A stretch of 64,000 bases of DNA. Source: Chryseobacterium oranimense. GTDB lineage: Bacteria > Bacteroidota > Bacteroidia > Flavobacteriales > Weeksellaceae. The notes beneath the pieces were generated by a model, which had not been told where the DNA came from, did no database searches, and saw only the letters and a program-made list of their open reading frames with translations. The stretch spans positions 868,001-932,000 of the forward strand of contig NZ_CP104203.1 of NCBI RefSeq assembly GCF_025244725.1, given 5' to 3'. Below are positions 7,933-17,889 of this stretch, piece after piece. A program made the translations under genes and the position numbers. The stretch's first letter is position 1. Every line of letters begins with the position of its first letter.

Positions 7933-10566
7933 ATGAAAAGAATTGTATTAACATTATGTGCAACACTGGCAGCCCATTTGTTATTAGCTCAGAGCCATTA
8001 TAAATACCCGTTCAGGAATCCCGATCTTCCTGTTAATGAAAGAATAGAAAACCTTCTTACTTTACTGACAGCAGAAGAAAAAATAGGAATGATGATGGAC
8101 AATTCCCAGGCAGTTCCCCGTCTGCAAATCCCTGCGTATGGATGGTGGAATGAAGCCCTTCATGGAGTGGCAAGAGCAGGAATAGCTACTGTTTTTCCCC
8201 AGGCGATAGGGATGGCAGCTACATGGGATGTTGCGGAACATTTTAAAACGTTTGAAATGATTTCTGATGAAGCACGGGCGAAGTATAACCGATCCTTTGA
8301 TGAAGCCCAAAAGACAGGACGTTATGAAGGGCTTACCTTCTGGACTCCTAACATCAATATCTTTCGTGATCCAAGATGGGGAAGAGGTCAGGAAACCTAT
8401 GGGGAAGATCCTTATCTTACTTCCGTTTTAGGTGTTGCTGCCGTAAAAGGGCTGCAGGGGAATGACCCTAAATATTTTAAAACCCATGCCTGTGCCAAAC
8501 ATTTTGCTGTACACAGCGGTCCGGAATGGAACCGTCATTCTTATAATGCAGAAATTTCAAAGAGAGATCTGTATGAGACCTACCTTCCTGCTTTCAAAGC
8601 ATTGGTACTGGAGGGTAATGTAAGAGAGGTGATGTGTGCCTATAACGCTTTTGACGGTCAGCCGTGCTGTGCCAGCAATACCTTGCTCACGGAAATTCTC
8701 CGGGGAAAATGGAAGTATGACGGAATGGTGGTTTCAGACTGCTGGGCACTGGCCGATTTCTATCAGAAAAAATACCATGGCACCCATCCTGATGAAAAAA
8801 CAACTGCCGCAGATGCCCTGAAACACTCCACAGATCTGGAATGCGGAGATACTTATAACAATCTTACCAAATCTCTGGCGGGCGGGCTGATTACAGAAAA
8901 GGATATTGATCTATCAATGCGCAGGATTCTGAAAGGATGGTTTGAACTCGGAATGCTTGATCCGAAATCTTCCGTTCACTGGAATACAATTCCCTACGAT
9001 GTTGTGGATTCTGAGGAACATAAAAAACAGGCACTGAAAATGGCACTGAAATCAATTGTGCTGATGAAAAACGAAAAAAATGTGCTGCCGCTCAGCAGAA
9101 ATATCAAAAAAATTGCCGTTGTAGGCCCCAATGCGGATGACAGGCTGATGCAGCTGGGAAACTATAACGGAACGCCTTCTTCAATCGTAACAATTTTAGA
9201 CGGAATCAAAACCAGGTTCCCGAATGCTGAAATCATTTACGAAAAAGGAAGCGAAGTAACAGACGCTTCTTCCAGAACTTCACTCTTCCGGAATTTTATC
9301 AGCCAGAAAAACGGGATCAAAGGAATGAAAGTGGAGTTTTTCAATAACAATGAATTCAAAGGTGAGCCAGCAAATACCTCAGTGAATGCATCCTCAATCA
9401 GCTACAGCAGCTTCGGCGGGACCCAGCTTGCACCCCATGTAGGAAGAGAAAATACATCAGCAGTCATTTCAGGAATTTTCAAAAGCACTTATACGGGAGA
9501 GGTCATATTTTCTGCGTCCACTTCTGATGTCTATACACTTTTTGTGGACGGGAAAGAAATAGCAACAAGAAAAGGTCCTGACGCAAGACATCCTTCAGAA
9601 TTTCCCGTAAAAATGGAGAAAGGAAAAGAATATCATATCGAACTCCGTCATACACAAAAAGGAAAATATGTAAGCATCAGCTTTGAAGTCTACAGAAAAG
9701 ACCCGGTTAATTTTGCCGCGGTAAGAGAAAGGGTGAAAAATGCGGACGCCATCGTCTTTGCTGGAGGCCTTTCTCCAAGTCTCGAAGGTGAGGAGATGAT
9801 GGTAAACGCAGAAGGTTTCAGAGGAGGTGATAAAACTTCGATAGCCCTTCCTGGGGTACAGCGCAACCTTTTAGCAGAACTCAGAAAAACGGGAAAACCT
9901 GTTGTTTTTGTTCTGTGCACCGGAAGTGCTTTGGGGCTGGCACAGGATGAAAAGAATTATGATGCTCTGGTCAATGCCTGGTATGGCGGGCAATCCGGAG
10001 GAACCGCTGTAGCAGATGTTTTGGCAGGGGATTATAACCCTTCCGGAAAACTACCCATTACCTTTTACACGAACCTTGAACAGCTGGACAATTCCCTGTC
10101 GAAGACAAGTAAACATCAGGGATTTGAAAATTATGATATGCAGGGGCGAACCTATCGTTATATGACAGAAAAGCCGCTCTATCCATTCGGACATGGTTTA
10201 AGCTACTCAAAATTTATGTATGGAAATGCAAAGCTGAGTAAAAATACAATCAGTATCACCGAAAATGTGACAATCACAATTCCGGTTACCAATATTTCTG
10301 ATAAAGACGGCGAAGAAGTTGTGCAGGTGTATATTAAAAGAAATAATGATTCCCAGGCCCCGGTAAAAACTTTAAGAGCTTTTGAAAGGACTTTGATTAT
10401 ATCTAAAGAAACAAAAAATATCCGGCTGACCCTTTCCAGAGATTCATTTGCATTCTATGATGAAAAAGCAGATGATCTGGTTTCAAAACCTGGAGAGTAC
10501 ACGATTCTCTACGGGGGAACATCTGATGATGCCGGCCTAAAAACGATTCCGTTACAAGTAAAATAA
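7933..10566 (+). CDS. Glycoside hydrolase family 3 with PA14 insert, probable exo-beta-xylosidase
   Basis: The 877-residue product carries a signal peptide (MKRIVLTLCATLAAHLLLAQ), so it is periplasmic. The N-terminal GH3 barrel has WWNEALHGVAR, TFWTPNINIFRDPRWGRGQETYGEDP and KHFAVHSGPEWNRH. Asp269 in VVSDCWAL is the expected nucleophile. A PA14 domain is inserted at about residues 457-600 (GMKVEFFNN..., YTLFVDGKEIATRKG), splitting the second GH3 domain. A fibronectin-III-like domain closes the protein. The WWNEALHGVAR stretch is typical of the plant- and Bacteroidota-type xylosidase/arabinosidase branch of GH3, which suits release of xylose from xylo-oligosaccharides made by GH10 and GH30. 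Beta-glucosidase activity cannot be excluded. Confidence 0.9.
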   Translation: MKRIVLTLCATLAAHLLLAQSHYKYPFRNPDLPVNERIENLLTLLTAEEKIGMMMDNSQAVPRLQIPAYGWWNEALHGVARAGIATVFPQAIGMAATWDVAEHFKTFEMISDEARAKYNRSFDEAQKTGRYEGLTFWTPNINIFRDPRWGRGQETYGEDPYLTSVLGVAAVKGLQGNDPKYFKTHACAKHFAVHSGPEWNRHSYNAEISKRDLYETYLPAFKALVLEGNVREVMCAYNAFDGQPCCASNTLLTEILRGKWKYDGMVVSDCWALADFYQKKYHGTHPDEKTTAADALKHSTDLECGDTYNNLTKSLAGGLITEKDIDLSMRRILKGWFELGMLDPKSSVHWNTIPYDVVDSEEHKKQALKMALKSIVLMKNEKNVLPLSRNIKKIAVVGPNADDRLMQLGNYNGTPSSIVTILDGIKTRFPNAEIIYEKGSEVTDASSRTSLFRNFISQKNGIKGMKVEFFNNNEFKGEPANTSVNASSISYSSFGGTQLAPHVGRENTSAVISGIFKSTYTGEVIFSASTSDVYTLFVDGKEIATRKGPDARHPSEFPVKMEKGKEYHIELRHTQKGKYVSISFEVYRKDPVNFAAVRERVKNADAIVFAGGLSPSLEGEEMMVNAEGFRGGDKTSIALPGVQRNLLAELRKTGKPVVFVLCTGSALGLAQDEKNYDALVNAWYGGQSGGTAVADVLAGDYNPSGKLPITFYTNLEQLDNSLSKTSKHQGFENYDMQGRTYRYMTEKPLYPFGHGLSYSKFMYGNAKLSKNTISITENVTITIPVTNISDKDGEEVVQVYIKRNNDSQAPVKTLRAFERTLIISKETKNIRLTLSRDSFAFYDEKADDLVSKPGEYTILYGGTSDDAGLKTIPLQVK

Positions 10567-10617
10567 CAAGATAAATTCAGGATAAAATTTCAGGCCGTAC
10601 TTTCAAAAACAAGATCT

Positions 10618-12609
10618 ATGTCAACAAAAAATACAATATTTTCCATTACAATGTCGCTGGGCTGCACATTATTTTCTGCTCAGCATACTACGGTCCGCAC
10701 CTATAATCTGGACCTGAAAGAAAACCCAGCTCCTGTTACAATACAGCCAACCATGTACGGGATTTTCTTTGAAGATATCAATTTTGCAGCAGACGGAGGA
10801 CTATATGCTGAACTGATTAAAAACCGGAGTTTTGAATTTGATGAACCTTTTACAGGATGGAAACAGCCCAATACAAAAACGCTTTCCCCCAATCTGGATT
10901 CCGGGTTTCTGACCATTTATACGGATCATTCCAAGAGCAATAAAAATTATGCAAGAATTACCGTTTTAAACAATAAAAATTACCTTCTGGAAAACGAGGG
11001 TTTCAGAGGAATTGGTATTCACGAAGGGGCAAAATATGATTTCAGTTTTGATCTGGAAAATGTCTCCGGAAATATCGCTGCTGTAAACGCACGCCTTGTT
11101 GATGAAAGCGGAAAAGAAATCGCTTCAGTCTCCACAATCATAAAACAGAAAGGATGGCAGAAATACAATACTGTTTTACAAACCCCGCGAACAGTTGAAA
11201 AAGCAAAACTGCAGATTACCTTTACAGGAAACGGAATTGTGAATATGGATATGATTTCACTTTTCCCTCAGGACACCTGGAAAAACAGAAAAGGCGGATT
11301 ACGCAGGGATCTGGTACAAAAATTAGATGATTTACAGCCAGGATTTCTGCGGTTTCCGGGAGGATGTATTGTAGAAGGAAGAACATTGGCAGAAAGGTAC
11401 CAGTGGAAAAAAACAGTGGGAAATGTAGCAGACCGGGAATATCTCATCAATAAATGGAGTACAGGATTTCCGCACCGTCTTACACCCGATTACGGACAAT
11501 CTTTTGGGTTAGGATTTTTTGAATATTTTCAGCTTTCCGAAGAGTTGGGCGCAGAGCCTGTTCCTATTCTGAGCTGCGGAATGGCATGTCAGTTCAATAC
11601 GGCAGAACTCGTCAAAATGGAAGATCTGGATCCGTATGTTCAGGATGCGCTGGATCTTATAGAATTTGCTAACGGAGATTCCGGAACCACAAAATGGGGG
11701 AAGCTTCGCGCTGATATGGGGCATGCAAAACCTTTTAATTTAAAACTGATCGGGGTAGGGAATGAGCAGTGGGGACCAGATTATATTGAACGTTATAAAG
11801 TGTTTGAAAAAGCGATCCATGCAAAATATCCCGGCATTAAGATCATCTCAGGAAGCGGACCATCACCTGACGGCGAATTCTTCGAATATGGCTGGAAAGA
11901 GCTGAAACAGCTTAACGCACAGATTGTTGATGAGCATTACTACAATTCACCCGACTGGTTTATGAGAAATGCCGGAAGATATGATCACTATGACCGTTCC
12001 GGGCCAAAAGTTTTTGCGGGAGAATATGCAGCCCAGTCTGTAGGGGTGGTGAAGCCTGATAATAAAAATAACTGGCTCACAGCACTTTCAGAAGCCGCTT
12101 TCATGACCGGGCTTGAAAGAAATGCAGAAGTCGTTCACATGACTTCTTATGCACCGCTTTTTGCCCATACGGATGGCTGGCAATGGACTCCTGACCTTAT
12201 CTGGTTTAATAATCTGAAATCTTACGCCACTCCTAATTATTATGTTCAGAAGTTATTCTCCAACAATAAAGGAACAGATTTACTTAAAGTTGAAAATGAA
12301 GGAAAAGCCCTGTCAGGACAGGAAAATTTATATGCTACGGCAGTAAAGGATACAAAGAAAAATGAAATCATTATTAAAATAGTCAATACTGATGCGCAGG
12401 CTAAAAAAATCAATATTAATCCTATCAACCTCAAAGTAGGCAAAAAGTTGAACCGGATAGATCTTTCTGCACCAGCGCTTTCCAGTGAAAATAATTTCAA
12501 TACTGAATCTGTGATGCCTAAAGAAGAGACTTCCTTATTAAAAAATGGGAAAATCTCAGCGGAAATTCCCGCTAATTCCTTAGTCGTTTTAAAGCTTGAA
12601 TTAATTTAA
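10618..12609 (+). CDS. Glycoside hydrolase family 51 alpha-L-arabinofuranosidase
   Basis: The 663-residue protein begins with a signal peptide (MSTKNTIFSITMSLGCTLFSAQ), followed by the GH51 N-terminal region (MYGIFFEDINFAADGGLYAEL) and a carbohydrate-binding beta-sandwich insert at about residues 70-215. The barrel then shows LRFPGGCIVEG. Glu383 in GVGNEQWG is the expected acid/base and Glu439 in IVDEHYY the expected nucleophile; a C-terminal beta-sandwich follows. GH51 enzymes release alpha-L-arabinofuranose from arabinoxylan and arabinan. The gene ends 127 bp before araB, so its product supplies the arabinose that the next operon consumes. An operator-like palindrome in the gap suggests transcription restarts there. 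Confidence 0.94.
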   Translation: MSTKNTIFSITMSLGCTLFSAQHTTVRTYNLDLKENPAPVTIQPTMYGIFFEDINFAADGGLYAELIKNRSFEFDEPFTGWKQPNTKTLSPNLDSGFLTIYTDHSKSNKNYARITVLNNKNYLLENEGFRGIGIHEGAKYDFSFDLENVSGNIAAVNARLVDESGKEIASVSTIIKQKGWQKYNTVLQTPRTVEKAKLQITFTGNGIVNMDMISLFPQDTWKNRKGGLRRDLVQKLDDLQPGFLRFPGGCIVEGRTLAERYQWKKTVGNVADREYLINKWSTGFPHRLTPDYGQSFGLGFFEYFQLSEELGAEPVPILSCGMACQFNTAELVKMEDLDPYVQDALDLIEFANGDSGTTKWGKLRADMGHAKPFNLKLIGVGNEQWGPDYIERYKVFEKAIHAKYPGIKIISGSGPSPDGEFFEYGWKELKQLNAQIVDEHYYNSPDWFMRNAGRYDHYDRSGPKVFAGEYAAQSVGVVKPDNKNNWLTALSEAAFMTGLERNAEVVHMTSYAPLFAHTDGWQWTPDLIWFNNLKSYATPNYYVQKLFSNNKGTDLLKVENEGKALSGQENLYATAVKDTKKNEIIIKIVNTDAQAKKININPINLKVGKKLNRIDLSAPALSSENNFNTESVMPKEETSLLKNGKISAEIPANSLVVLKLELI

Positions 12610-12635
12610 TGTATTGAAATTAAAACTGTTGTAAA

Positions 12636-12662
12636 AAATAAGTGTATTTTTTACATTTATTT
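12636..12662. promoter_or_regulatory. Candidate AraR operator before araB
   Basis: The left arm AAATAAGTGTA (12636-12646) and right arm TACATTTATTT (12652-12662) form an inverted repeat with one mismatched pair around a TTTTT spacer. The core AAGTGTA...TACATTT recurs at 22947-22965 and 35166-35190. The site ends 12 bases before a TATATTTG -7 box, so a bound repressor would cover the -33 region. Confidence 0.7.
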
Positions 12663-12674
12663 GAAATAGAATCT

Positions 12675-12682
12675 TATATTTG
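12675..12682 (+). promoter_or_regulatory. Promoter -7 box for the araBDA operon
   Basis: TATATTTG matches the Bacteroidota -7 consensus TAnnTTTG. It lies about 54 bases before the araB start and directly downstream of the candidate AraR operator. No convincing -33 TTTG is found at the usual distance; the operator occupies that place. Confidence 0.6.
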
Positions 12683-12735
12683 TTTTTATCTCATCAGGAG
12701 AAATTAAATCTCATCATCAAAAACGTTTTACCACC

Positions 12736-14436
12736 ATGAAAAAATACGTTATCGGGCTGGACTATGGTACAGATTCCGTGCGGGCCGTGCTTATCGATAC
12801 AGAAAACGGTTCCGAAATAACTTCTTCAGTCAGTTATTACCAGAGATGGAAAGAAGGCAAATACTGTGATCCTTCTGCCAACAGCTTCAGACAGCATCCT
12901 TCAGATCATATTGAAGGGTTGGAAAAGACTATTTCAGAAGTAGTAAGAGAAAGCGGAATTCCACCTGAACAGATCGTTAGTATTTGTATTGACACCACAG
13001 GCTCCTCACCGCTTCCGGTAACAACTGAAGGAAAAGCATTAGCTCTTGTTCCCGGATTTGAAGAGAATCCCAATGCAATGATGGTTTTATGGAAAGATCA
13101 TACTGCTATCCGGGAGGCTGAAGAAATCAATACCCTTGCCAAAACCTGGGGTGGGGAAGATTATACTAAATATGAAGGAGGTATTTACTCATCAGAATGG
13201 TTTTGGGCCAAAATACTGCACATCAGCAGAGTAGACGAAGCGGTGAAAAATGCTGCTTACACCTGGATGGAGCATTGTGATTTTATGACCTTTTTTTTAT
13301 CTGATCATCAGGATGTGGCTGATTTTAAAAGAAGTCGTTGTGCAGCAGGCCATAAAGCAATGTGGCACGAATCATGGGGCGGTCTGCCTTCAGAAGAATT
13401 TCTCAACAGACTTGATCCTTCGCTGGGAAAACTTAGAGAAAGATTATATAAAGAAACATTTACTTCAGACGAAATAGCAGGACATCTGAACGAAGAATGG
13501 GCAGCAAAAACCGGCCTTACCACCAATACTGTTATTACAGTAGGAACATTCGACGCCCACTCAGGAGCTGTAGGAGCAAAAGTGGAGGAAAATACGCTGA
13601 TCAGGATTATGGGAACCTCAACGTGTGATATCATGGTAGCTTCAGGAGAAACGATCGGAGACACAACCGTAAAAGGAATATGCGGACAGGTTGACGGCTC
13701 CGTAATTCCCGGATTAATAGGGCTGGAAGCGGGACAGTCTGCATTTGGAGATGTGCTGGCATGGTATAAAGATATTCTGATGTGGCCGGTTCATCAGATT
13801 ATGATGCAGTCCGAAAGCATTTCAGAAGAGCAGAAGACAAAGCTGGCCAGTGAAATGGAGCATGAACTCATCAGAAAACTAACTCTTGAAGCCGAAAAAA
13901 TTCCACATGCTGACACTGTGCCTGTTGCATTAGACTGGGTGAACGGAAGAAGAACACCAGACGCAGATCAGGAACTTAAAGCAGCCATCAGTCAGCTTTC
14001 CCTGGGAACCAAGGCACCCCATATTTTCAAGGCTTTAGTCAATGCCATTTGTTTCGGAGCTAAAAAAATCGTGGACCGTTTTGAAGATGAAGGTCTGAAA
14101 ATCAATAAAGTAATTGGAATCGGTGGAGTAGCAAGAAAATCACCGTTTATCATGCAGACACTCGCTAATGTTCTGGATATGCCGATTGTGGTTGCCGCTT
14201 CGGACCAGACTCCCGCGTTAGGGGCTGCTGTTTATGCAGCTGTATCAGCAGGAATTTATCCGACCATACAGGAAGCAAGCATGAAAATGGGTTCCGCATT
14301 TGAAGCGGAATACCAGCCGAAAGCGGAAGAAGTACAGCATTACAGAGAATTAATGCAGCAATACCAGAAGCTCGCTGATTTTGTAGAATACAATACCAAG
14401 CTGAAAAACAACAGGAAAGAACTTCAGAACTCCTGA
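12736..14436 (+). CDS. araB: L-ribulokinase
   Basis: This 566-residue cytoplasmic kinase phosphorylates L-ribulose to L-ribulose 5-phosphate with ATP. It is a full-length FGGY-family protein: the N-terminal phosphate-binding loop GLDYGTDSVRAVLIDT, the CIDTTGSSPLPV strand, TWMEHCDFMTF, VGTFDAHSGAVGA and the C-terminal IGIGGVARKSPFIMQTLANVL with ASDQTPALGAAVYAA. The DYGTDSVRA form of the loop is characteristic of AraB rather than xylulokinase or glycerol kinase. It is the first gene of an araB-araD-araA-galM-symporter operon with gaps of 3 to 42 bp, preceded by its own promoter and a palindromic operator. Confidence 0.97.
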   Translation: MKKYVIGLDYGTDSVRAVLIDTENGSEITSSVSYYQRWKEGKYCDPSANSFRQHPSDHIEGLEKTISEVVRESGIPPEQIVSICIDTTGSSPLPVTTEGKALALVPGFEENPNAMMVLWKDHTAIREAEEINTLAKTWGGEDYTKYEGGIYSSEWFWAKILHISRVDEAVKNAAYTWMEHCDFMTFFLSDHQDVADFKRSRCAAGHKAMWHESWGGLPSEEFLNRLDPSLGKLRERLYKETFTSDEIAGHLNEEWAAKTGLTTNTVITVGTFDAHSGAVGAKVEENTLIRIMGTSTCDIMVASGETIGDTTVKGICGQVDGSVIPGLIGLEAGQSAFGDVLAWYKDILMWPVHQIMMQSESISEEQKTKLASEMEHELIRKLTLEAEKIPHADTVPVALDWVNGRRTPDADQELKAAISQLSLGTKAPHIFKALVNAICFGAKKIVDRFEDEGLKINKVIGIGGVARKSPFIMQTLANVLDMPIVVAASDQTPALGAAVYAAVSAGIYPTIQEASMKMGSAFEAEYQPKAEEVQHYRELMQQYQKLADFVEYNTKLKNNRKELQNS

Positions 14437-14463
14437 ATATTAACCTTTTGAATGATACTCAAA

Positions 14464-15162
14464 ATGAATACCTATAAAGAACTCCAAAGAGAATGTTATG
14501 AAGCGAATATGCAGCTGGATGCGCTGAAGCTGGTGGTCTATACCTTCGGAAATGTAAGTGCTGTAGACCGTGATAAAGGTGTTTTTGCCATTAAACCAAG
14601 CGGTGTTCCTTATGACATTTTAAAGCCGGAAGATATGGTGATTCTGGACTTTGATGCCAATGTAATTCAAGGCCGGCTCAGACCTTCTTCCGATACTAAA
14701 ACCCATGCATATCTGTACAAAAACTGGGAAAATATCGGTGGTATTTCCCATACTCATGCCATTTATTCTGTGGCGTGGGCACAGGCACAGATGGATATTC
14801 CTGTTTTCGGAACCACCCATGCAGATCATCTTACGACAGATATTCCCTGTGCTCCCCCCATGCGAGATGAGCTGATTCAGGGAAATTATGAGTACAACAC
14901 AGGAATACAGATTCTGGAATGCTTTACAGAAAAAAAACTCTCTCCGGAAGAAGTGGAAATGGTTCTTATTGGCAATCATGGCCCCTTCACATGGGGGAAA
15001 AATGCTGAAAAAGCAGTATACAACAGCAAAGTACTGGAAACCATTGCCGAAATGGCATATCTCACAAGACAGATCAATCCGGACGCAGAACGTTTGAAAG
15101 AGGCGCTCATCAAAAAGCACTATGAACGCAAGCACGGTAAGAATGCTTACTACGGACAATAA
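14464..15162 (+). CDS. araD: L-ribulose-5-phosphate 4-epimerase
   Basis: The enzyme converts L-ribulose 5-phosphate to D-xylulose 5-phosphate, the exit into the pentose phosphate pathway. It is a class II aldolase-fold protein of 232 residues from the chosen start. An in-frame ATG lies 12 bases upstream at 14452, but known AraD proteins begin a few residues before the KELQRECYEANMQL helix, so 14464 (MNTYKEL) is preferred. Diagnostic parts are FGNVSAVDRDKG, KPSGVPYD, SDTKTHAYLYKNW, the metal-binding GGISHTHAIYSVAWAQA and GTTHADH, and NHGPFTWGK. It lies between araB and araA. Confidence 0.96.
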   Translation: MNTYKELQRECYEANMQLDALKLVVYTFGNVSAVDRDKGVFAIKPSGVPYDILKPEDMVILDFDANVIQGRLRPSSDTKTHAYLYKNWENIGGISHTHAIYSVAWAQAQMDIPVFGTTHADHLTTDIPCAPPMRDELIQGNYEYNTGIQILECFTEKKLSPEEVEMVLIGNHGPFTWGKNAEKAVYNSKVLETIAEMAYLTRQINPDAERLKEALIKKHYERKHGKNAYYGQ

Positions 15163-15204
15163 TTAAACACTGAAAATAAATAACTATTAACGATCAATAA
15201 AAAT

Positions 15205-16701
15205 ATGTTAACACCTCTCAATACCAAAGAAGTCTGGTTTATCACAGGAAGTCAGCATTTATACGGACCTGAAACACTCGCTCAGGTAGCAGAACACAGC
15301 CGGAAAATTGTAGAAGAACTTGAAAAATCAGCCTTTATCCCGGTAAAAGTCATCTTAAAACCAACCGTAAAAACTACCGAAGAGATATTTGAAACCATAG
15401 CAGCCGCTAATCATGCAGAAAGCTGCATAGGAGTGATTACCTGGATGCATACCTTCTCACCGGCCAAAATGTGGATCAGAGGATTGAAAATTTTACAAAA
15501 ACCTCTTCTGCACCTGCATACCCAATTCAACAGAGACATCCCATGGTCTACGATGGATATGGATTTTATGAATCTTAATCAGGCCGCTCATGGTGACCGT
15601 GAATTTGGATTTATGGTAAGCAGGCTCCGAAAGAGCAGAAAAGTAGTCGTGGGCCACTGGTCGGAAGAAAGAGTTCAGAAACAGATTGGCGACTGGAGCC
15701 GTGTTGCTGCCGGATGGGATGACTGGCAGGGAGCAAAATTTGCTCGATTCGGGGATAACATGAGATTTGTAGCCGTTACAGACGGAGATAAAGTGGAAGC
15801 TGAAACACAGTTCGGTTTCTCAGTCAATACCTGGGGAATCGGTGATCTTGTCGGAGTCATTAATTCAATAGGTGAAGGGGAAATAAAAAGCCTGATAGAA
15901 GAATATGAATCTTCTTACCACATGGCTGCATCACTGTTGGAAGGTGGAGCACAAAGAAACGCTCTGCATACCGCCGCAAAAATTGAGCTAGGACTTGAAA
16001 AATTTTTAAAAGACGGAGGATTTAAAGGATTCTCCGATACCTTTGAAGATCTTCACGGGCTGGAACAGCTTCCGGGAATTGCAGTGCAGCGCCTGATGCA
16101 GAAAGGATACGGATTTGCAGGAGAAGGAGACTGGAAAACAGCAGCCCTGGTGCGTGCCATGAAAACTATGGGACAGGGACTGGAAGGAGGAAATGCTTTC
16201 ATGGAAGATTACACCTACCATTTAGACCCGTCCAATCCTTCCATTCTGGGTTCTCATATGCTGGAAGTAGACCCTGTTCTGGCGGCCGGAAAACCATCAT
16301 GTGAGATTCATCCGCTCGGAATCGGAGGAAAAGCAGATCCGGTGCGTCTTGTTTTTAATTCCAGAGGAAATATTGATTCATTAAACGCAGCTTTAATGGA
16401 TTTTGGAAATCATTTCAGACTGCTGATCAATAAAACCAGAGCATTGGAAATTACAGAAGAGCTGCCCAAACTTCCGGTAGCAAGAGTTTTATGGAAACCT
16501 CTTCCTGATTTATATACGGCTGCAGAAGCATGGATACTGGCGGGTGGAGCACATCATACATGTTACAGTGAAAATATTTCAGCAGAACAGCTGGAAGATT
16601 TTGCTGATATAGCAGGCATTGAATCTTTAGTCATTGATAAAGATACCAGAATGCATGATTTCAAAAATACACTTCGTTGGAATGAAATGTATTATCGTTA
16701 A
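15205..16701 (+). CDS. araA: L-arabinose isomerase
   Basis: This cytoplasmic, metal-dependent enzyme isomerises L-arabinose to L-ribulose. At 498 residues it is the usual length and aligns end to end with Ara[18 protein letters not shown] at the start, [26 protein letters not shown], the metal-site region [17 protein letters not shown] with [10 protein letters not shown], and the C-terminal GGAHHTCYS. It is separated from araD by 42 bp without a terminator. The order araB-araD-araA completes the arabinose pathway and fits the upstream arabinofuranosidases. Confidence 0.97.
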   Translation: MLTPLNTKEVWFITGSQHLYGPETLAQVAEHSRKIVEELEKSAFIPVKVILKPTVKTTEEIFETIAAANHAESCIGVITWMHTFSPAKMWIRGLKILQKPLLHLHTQFNRDIPWSTMDMDFMNLNQAAHGDREFGFMVSRLRKSRKVVVGHWSEERVQKQIGDWSRVAAGWDDWQGAKFARFGDNMRFVAVTDGDKVEAETQFGFSVNTWGIGDLVGVINSIGEGEIKSLIEEYESSYHMAASLLEGGAQRNALHTAAKIELGLEKFLKDGGFKGFSDTFEDLHGLEQLPGIAVQRLMQKGYGFAGEGDWKTAALVRAMKTMGQGLEGGNAFMEDYTYHLDPSNPSILGSHMLEVDPVLAAGKPSCEIHPLGIGGKADPVRLVFNSRGNIDSLNAALMDFGNHFRLLINKTRALEITEELPKLPVARVLWKPLPDLYTAAEAWILAGGAHHTCYSENISAEQLEDFADIAGIESLVIDKDTRMHDFKNTLRWNEMYYR

Positions 16702-16728
16702 TTAATTTTAAAAAATATGTAAATAATT

Positions 16729-17886
16729 ATGAAAAAAGCAACACATAATGGCATTTTTATTTTATTATTTTTAATTATTTTCGGTTGCGGAAAAGAAAAT
16801 AACAAACAGGATATTTCAGGAAAAATGGAGAATGTTCATACTTCAGATTATGGAGTGACGCCAAAAGGCGATTCTATTAAAAAATACACATTGACCAATA
16901 AAAACGGGATGAAAGTTGAGGTCATCAACTTCGGTGGAATTATCACTTCTTTAACCGCCCCGGACAGAAACGGGAAATACGAAGATGTGGTACTCGGCTT
17001 TACAAAACCCGAAGCATATTTCGAAGGCAATCCCTATTATTTCGGTGCTTTAATCGGAAGATATGGTAATAGAATTGCCAACGCGAAATTCTCGCTGGAA
17101 GGAAAAACATATGAAATCGATAAAAACGATGGTCCCAACAGCCTTCACGGAGGAAAAGAAGGATTTCATACCAGATTCTGGAATATTGAGGCCGTAAAAG
17201 ATGCGAAATTTCCCACCCTGAAATTATCGTATACCAGTACTGACGGGGAAGAGGGATATCCGGGGAAACTGACAACAATCGTTTTCTATACCCTTACAGA
17301 TGACAATGCTTTGGAAATCTTTTATGAAGCAGAAACTGATAAGCCTACAGTGGTGAATCTTACCCAGCATTCTTATTTTAACCTGTCCGGAAATTTTACA
17401 AAAACCATTACTGATCATGAACTGCTGATTAATGCAGATCATTTTCTTCCCGTTAACGAAACTTTAATTCCTACCGGTGAGCAGAAAGATGTAAAAGGAA
17501 CTCCCTTTGACTTCACAGCCGCAAAATCTATCGGGAAAGATATCAATGCAGAAGATGATCAGCTGAAAAAAGGTAAAGGATATGACCATAATTGGATTCT
17601 GAATGGAAAAGGTCTCCGTACCATCGCCCAGGTCTATCATCCCGCAACAGGAAGATTGATGGAAGTTTTTACAGACGAACCCGGAGTACAGTTTTATTCC
17701 GGAAATTTTCTTGACGGAAAGTTTGATACCAAAACTGGAGGCAAAAACGAATTCAGAACAGGATTCTGCCTGGAAACACAACATTTCCCGGATTCACCAA
17801 ATCAGCCGTCTTTCCCTTCTACAGAACTGAAACCCGGACAGAAGTACCATTCTAAAACCATTTATAAATTCTCCGTTAAAAAGTAA
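16729..17886 (+). CDS. galM: Aldose 1-epimerase (mutarotase), lipoprotein
   Basis: The protein interconverts alpha and beta anomers of free aldoses. It has 385 residues with a lipoprotein signal (hydrophobic run then IIFGC, Cys20), so it should be tethered in the periplasm rather than cytoplasmic like the E. coli enzyme. GalM signatures are present: NFGGIITSLTAPDRNGK, GRYGNRIANAKFSL, NSLHGG, His214 in LTQHSYFNL as the general acid and Glu349 in CLETQHFPDSPN as the general base. It sits between araA and a sugar-sodium symporter (3-bp gap to the latter), so it probably presents the right arabinose or galactose anomer to that transporter. Confidence 0.93.
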   Translation: MKKATHNGIFILLFLIIFGCGKENNKQDISGKMENVHTSDYGVTPKGDSIKKYTLTNKNGMKVEVINFGGIITSLTAPDRNGKYEDVVLGFTKPEAYFEGNPYYFGALIGRYGNRIANAKFSLEGKTYEIDKNDGPNSLHGGKEGFHTRFWNIEAVKDAKFPTLKLSYTSTDGEEGYPGKLTTIVFYTLTDDNALEIFYEAETDKPTVVNLTQHSYFNLSGNFTKTITDHELLINADHFLPVNETLIPTGEQKDVKGTPFDFTAAKSIGKDINAEDDQLKKGKGYDHNWILNGKGLRTIAQVYHPATGRLMEVFTDEPGVQFYSGNFLDGKFDTKTGGKNEFRTGFCLETQHFPDSPNQPSFPSTELKPGQKYHSKTIYKFSVKK

Positions 17887-17889
17887 ACT

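Noticed and set aside
14620..15159. 179-codon minus-strand open frame opposite araD
   Set aside because: It is a shadow of araD, which is conserved and complete on the plus strand.
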